A stretch of 64,000 nucleotides of DNA. Origin: Luteibacter rhizovicinus (GTDB lineage: Bacteria > Pseudomonadota > Gammaproteobacteria > Xanthomonadales > Rhodanobacteraceae). The translations under genes and the position numbers were made by a program. Shown in pieces: positions 61,060 to 64,000 of the stretch; position 1 is the stretch's first letter, and each line of letters starts with the position of its first letter. The notes beneath the pieces were generated by a model, which searched no databases, was not told where the DNA came from, and saw only the letters and a list, made by a program, of their open reading frames with translations. The stretch covers positions 1 through 64,000 of the forward strand of contig NZ_SMCS01000008.1 of assembly GCF_004342265.1 (NCBI RefSeq), written 5' to 3'.

Positions 61060-61466
61060 AAGCACGGTGAACGCAACCCGGTGTGCGTGTGAGATTTTGG
61101 GCGTCGGAGGCTCGATCGCGTTGTGCCGACTCTGGATGTCACGTTCTCGGAACCGATTCGTGACTCCCGGTTCCAGGCAGACAGGGCTTACGCCGGCAGG
61201 TGTAAGGACGCCCTCAGGCGCAGTCCGTGCGACCTTGTCGCGACAGCGAGAAGAACCGAGCTGAGCTGCTTGCAGATTTTCAGGCGCGCTACGTCGATGC
61301 GCTGTTCGCCGACCGCATGGCCGAGGCGGTCCGCGACAAGGCCGCCCCGGCATGGGAGCACGTCAACAAGTCGACGGATCGGGATGGCGCGGACCTGTCC
61401 TTTCTGCAACATCTGCGACTGGATTGATCGAAGATGGCAGCGGCCGGCCCGTGACGTGTCTGCTGT
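61060..61466. other. Gene-poor stretch between fic and the dehydrogenase stub
   Basis: These 407 bases hold no convincing intact gene. Short frames on both strands are inconsistent with coding, apart from a possible remnant at 61227-61427. The region has no recognisable IS ends or long repeats. It looks like decayed accessory DNA. Confidence 0.5.
61227..61427 (+). pseudogene. Possible remnant ORF of unknown origin
   Basis: A 66-codon frame from GTG: the segment RAELLADFQARYVDALFADR and DKAAPAWEHVNKSTDRDGAD is amphipathic and protein-like, but there is no ribosome site or upstream continuation. It may be the C-terminus of a lost gene. No family recognised. Confidence 0.3.
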
Positions 61467-61573
61467 TCAGCGGGAATAGGTAACTTCCGCTGTCCAGCTA
61501 TCCTTCGGCTGGCTATGCAGTGCCCAGAAGGCGTCGGCTACACCGGCGACATCTTCGGAATCGGGCTTCACGT
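61467..61573 (-). pseudogene. C-terminal stub of a short-chain dehydrogenase (SDR)
   Basis: The minus-strand frame ends with GYVKPDSEDVAGVADAFWAL and HSQPKDSWTAEVTYSR, the pattern of SDR C-termini (P-x-x-V-A-x-x-x-W-x-L-H-x-Q-P-x-x-x-W-T-x-E). The NAD-binding and catalytic parts are absent. Just upstream on the minus strand (above 61573) the sequence switches abruptly to the repeat leader that precedes the HEAT-like genes, so the SDR gene was truncated by recombination at that point. Confidence 0.65.
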
Positions 61574-61654
61574 AGCCATGGTCATCCGAATCGAGCTGGC
61601 ATCGTTCCCGACGACCAGACGAACCGTATTGCCCATTGAACAGAGATACGCACC

Positions 61655-62215
61655 TCAAGGTTTCTTCCGGCGTCGCCAAGAATGTATTTCCTTGGTCAGG
61701 GCGGGATCATCCTTCAAACGATCAATCGCCTCTTTGGCCAGTGGGTCTCGACTACGTCTCAACGCGCGCAGCAGCAAGACCCGCGATTCACCGAGTCTCT
61801 GATCCGACAGGAGTTCAATCAATTCCGGCAGCTTCTCTTTGGGCATGCTGGATGACAAAGCGACGGCAAGGCCGTCCTCTGGCTGGCCCTGCTCGGCGGG
61901 ATTTGTGGGAGGAAGCGCCCTGTACAGGCGAGCAAACAAGTCCCAGTACGGATGGGCTTTCCGCATCGCCATGCTTCGGCTGATCGCCTCTTGCGTGAGT
62001 TGCGAATACGGCCGTTGCAGATGCTTGGCGAGGATCGGGAGGACATGGACGTAGTTGTTGGGCCGGTTCATCAAGTCCTGAACCAACTCCACGACGACCC
62101 CTTCCTGGGCGAGTTCGCGAATCAGATCCGCTTGTTCCACTTTCCACTTCGCGATCCGCTCCCGGACGACGTCTTCGTACGCACGCATCCGAGCCGCACG
62201 TTCTTCCGGCGTCAT
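61655..62215 (-). CDS. HEAT-like repeat protein, array copy 1 (possible immunity protein)
   Basis: A 186-residue, all-helical cytoplasmic protein. Blocks: VVELVQDLMNRPNNYVHVLP, ILAKHLQRPY, YWDLFARLYRALPP, and SRVLLLRALRRSRDPLAKEA at the C-terminus, ending WRRRKKP. The last block reads like a HEAT repeat, and the whole recalls HEAT-type proteins often seen as immunity proteins or adaptors (inference). GGAAAG lies 7 bases before this ATG. Relative to copies 2 and 3, one base is missing at about 62242, which cuts off any extension to an upstream ATG at 62310. Confidence 0.8.
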   Translation of the reverse strand: MTPEERAARMRAYEDVVRERIAKWKVEQADLIRELAQEGVVVELVQDLMNRPNNYVHVLPILAKHLQRPYSQLTQEAISRSMAMRKAHPYWDLFARLYRALPPTNPAEQGQPEDGLAVALSSSMPKEKLPELIELLSDQRLGESRVLLLRALRRSRDPLAKEAIDRLKDDPALTKEIHSWRRRKKP

Positions 62216-62328
62216 TTCGTGGCTTTCCGGGGGTGTCTTGGTGCTTTAGCCATGGTCATCCGAATCGAACCGGCATCGCTCCCGATGGCCAGATGAATCG
62301 CGTTGCCCATTGAGCCGAGGTGCGCACG

Positions 62329-62889
62329 TCAACGTTTCTTTCGGCGTCGCCAGGTTGCAATTTCCTTGCTTAAGCCCGGATCATCCCTCAAGCGTTCGAT
62401 CGCTTCGGCAGCACGAGGATCTCGACTCCGTCGCAACGCCTGGATCAGCAGAACCCGCGACGGCCCGAAATGCGGATCGGATACGAGGTCGATCATTTCC
62501 AGCAGCTTCTCTTTGGGCATGCTGGAAGATAACGCGGCGGCAAGACCATCTTCTGGATGACCTCGCTCAGCTGGGTTGATCGGTGGAAGTTCTCGGTACA
62601 GGCGCGCGAACAAGTCCCAGTACGCGTGGGCTTCCCGCATGGCCATGGTTCGACTGATTGCTTCCCGTGTCAGCTGCGAATACGGCCGCTGCAGATGCTT
62701 GGCGAGGATCGGCAGAACGTGGACGTAGTTATTCGGTCGGTTCATCAAGTCCTGAACCAACTCCACGTCGACCCCCTCCTGGGCGAGTTCGCGAATCAGA
62801 TCCGCTTGTTCCACTTTGGCCTTGGCGATCCGCTCCCGGACGACGTCTTCGTACGCACGCATCCGAGCCGCACGTTCTTCCGGCGTCAT
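62329..62889 (-). CDS. HEAT-like repeat protein, array copy 2
   Basis: A 186-residue paralogue from the SD-supported ATG at 62889 (GGAAAG, 7 bases away); the frame is also open to ATG 62985, which would add 32 residues (MGDTVRLVVGND...). It shares the N-terminal half with the other copies, but its central part (YRELPPINPAERGHPEDGLA) resembles copy 4 and its C-terminus (SDPHFGPSRVLLIQALRRSR, ending WRRRKKR) is the same as copy 3. Cytoplasmic, helical; function unknown. Transcribed from copy 4 towards copy 1. Confidence 0.82.
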   Translation of the reverse strand: MTPEERAARMRAYEDVVRERIAKAKVEQADLIRELAQEGVDVELVQDLMNRPNNYVHVLPILAKHLQRPYSQLTREAISRTMAMREAHAYWDLFARLYRELPPINPAERGHPEDGLAAALSSSMPKEKLLEMIDLVSDPHFGPSRVLLIQALRRSRDPRAAEAIERLRDDPGLSKEIATWRRRKKR

Positions 62890-63003
62890 TTCGTGGCTTT
62901 CCGGGGGTGTCTTGGTCGCTTTAGCCATGGTCATCCGAATCGAGCCGACATCGTTCCCGACGACCAGACGAACCGTATCGCCCATTGAACAGAGATACGC
63001 ACG

Positions 63004-63564
63004 TCACCGTTTCTTTCGGCGTCGCCAGGTTGCAATTTCCTTGCTTAAGCCCGGATCATCCCTCAAGCGTTCGATCGCTTCAGCAGCACGAGGATCTCGA
63101 CTCCGTCGCAACGCCTGGATCAGCAGAACCCGCGACGGCCCGAAATGCGGATCGGATACGAGGTCGATCATTTCCAGCAGCTTCTCTTTGGGCATGCTGA
63201 ATGACAAAGCGACGGCAAGGCCGTCCTCTGGCTGGCCCTGCTCGGCGGGATTTGTGGGAGGAAGCGCCCTGTACAGGCGAGCAAACAAGTCCCAGTACGG
63301 ATGGGCTTCCCGCATCGCCATGCTTCGGCTGATCGCCTCCTGTGTGAGTTGTGAATATGACCGCTGCAGATGTTTGGCGAGAATCGGGAGAACATGGACG
63401 TAGTTGTTGGGCCGGTTCATCAAGTCCTGAACCAACTCCACGTCGACCCCTTCTTGGGCGAGTTCGCGAATCAAATCCGCTTGTTCCACTTTCCACTTTG
63501 CGATCCGCTCCCGGACGACGTCTTCGTACGCACGTAACCTCGCCGCACGTTCTTCCGGCGTCAT
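63004..63564 (-). CDS. HEAT-like repeat protein, array copy 3
   Basis: A 186-residue paralogue from ATG 63564, with the same GGAAAG site; the frame stays open to ATG 63660 (218 residues in total). Its N-terminal and central parts (YRALPPTNPAEQGQPEDGLA) match copy 1, while its C-terminus (PHFGPSRVLLIQALRRSRDP, then RAAEAIERLRDDP) matches copy 2. It is therefore a mosaic of neighbours. The stop is 18 bases above the ATG at 62985, so the array could be one operon. Confidence 0.82.
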   Translation of the reverse strand: MTPEERAARLRAYEDVVRERIAKWKVEQADLIRELAQEGVDVELVQDLMNRPNNYVHVLPILAKHLQRSYSQLTQEAISRSMAMREAHPYWDLFARLYRALPPTNPAEQGQPEDGLAVALSFSMPKEKLLEMIDLVSDPHFGPSRVLLIQALRRSRDPRAAEAIERLRDDPGLSKEIATWRRRKKR

Positions 63565-63678
63565 TTCGCGACTTTCCGGGGGTGTCTTGGTCGCTTTAGC
63601 CATGGTCATCCGAATCGAGCTGGCATCGTTCCCGACGACCAGACGAACCGTATCGCCCATTGAACAGAGATACGCACC

Positions 63679-64000
63679 TCAAGGTTTCTTCCGGCGTCGC
63701 CAAGAATGAATTTCCTTGGTCAGGGCGGGATCATCCTTCAAACGATCGATCGCCTCTTTGGCAAGCGGCTCTCGACTACGTCTCAACGCGCGCAGCAGCA
63801 AGACCCGCGAATCGCCGAGACCCTGATCCGACAAGAGATCGATCATCTCCAGCAACTTCGTTTTGGGCATGCTGGATGATAGCGCTACGGCGAGACCGTC
63901 GTCCGGCCGACCTCGCTCAGCCGAGTTGGTCGGTGGAAGTTCTTTGTACAAGCGCGCAAACAGGTCCCAGTACGGATGGGCTTCACGCATGGCCATGGTT
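63679..64000 (-). CDS. HEAT-like repeat protein, array copy 4 (partial, continues beyond the window)
   Basis: The C-terminal 107 codons are visible; the 5' part lies beyond base 64000. The residues before the internal Met (T-MAMREAHPYWDLFARLYKEL) continue the frame as in the other copies, so the Met at 63996 is not the start. The C-terminus (GDSRVLLLRALRRSREPLAK, ending WRRRKKP) is closest to copy 1. Whether further copies or a toxin gene follow cannot be seen. Confidence 0.8.
   Translation of the reverse strand, partial: TMAMREAHPYWDLFARLYKELPPTNSAERGRPDDGLAVALSSSMPKTKLLEMIDLLSDQGLGDSRVLLLRALRRSREPLAKEAIDRLKDDPALTKEIHSWRRRKKP

Larger units (their letters stand above)
61575..64000. repeat. 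Tandem array of about 675-bp units (at least 3.5 copies)
   Basis: The block starting GCCATGGTCATCCGAATCGA recurs at 61575, about 62250, 62925 and 63599, giving a period of about 675 bases and an overall offset of 2024 over three units. Each unit has a conserved leader and one minus-strand gene of a single paralogous family. The last copy runs off the window, so the array size is unknown. Confidence 0.9.

Noticed and set aside
61048-61353. A 101-codon minus-strand frame after fic
   Set aside because: No ribosome site, no domain and an Arg/Pro-rich composition typical of a non-coding frame.
61575-64000. CRISPR array
   Set aside because: The repeats are 675-bp gene-sized units, not short direct repeats with unique spacers; no cas genes are present.

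Overview
The window is a GC-rich chromosomal segment from a gammaproteobacterium of the Xanthomonadales (Lysobacterales), most likely the Rhodanobacteraceae (Luteibacter/Dyella-like). This rests on the Xps-type order of the type II secretion genes (H-I-J-K-L-M-N-D), a Clp-type CRP homologue beside speD, coq7 and the trpG-trpD-trpC block, a DUF3247 protein, and scattered REP-like hairpins. No species is claimed.

Layout. 1-6748: the 3' part of a type II secretion operon with overlapping stops and starts, ending in the secretin. 6795-10740: convergent RNA helicases hrpB and dbpA. 10971-15200: an unusual block of two paralogous gene pairs; each pair encodes a Sec-exported protein of unknown function followed by a Sec-exported protein with a deaminase-like C-terminal domain. 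15166-24338: rluF, an ABC-2 exporter, ferredoxin-NADP reductase, a QEGLA-motif protein, a secreted zinc metalloprotease and maeB. 24520-43666: aceE followed by mixed housekeeping and envelope genes (thioredoxin-like protein, MFS transporter, diiron ferritin-like protein, universal stress protein, peroxiredoxin, two DUF2884 proteins) and a divergent BvgS/EvgS-like hybrid kinase and response regulator. 43803-44919: two small exported proteins in a visibly AT-richer patch. 45136-58585: cupin and divergent MocR regulator, aquaporin, S41-like peptidase, trpGDC, HAD protein, TauE exporter, MarR-GNAT fusion, Clp, speD, coq7 and glcF. 58716-59546: rplM-rpsI, then tRNA-Gln(CTG).

Immediately after the tRNA the character changes to an accessory region. 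It holds a Fic adenylyltransferase preceded by a 140-bp array of nine alternating ATGTCGA half-sites built from two diverged 70-bp repeats, a stretch of remnants, the C-terminal stub of a short-chain dehydrogenase, and a tandem array of about 675-bp units encoding at least four HEAT-like paralogues that runs off the window end.

The two most notable candidates for undescribed biology are the tandem exported deaminase-like pairs (10971-15200), which lie close to a type II secretion operon, and the Fic-operator plus HEAT-array island (59695-64000). Functional statements for both are inference from motifs and context.
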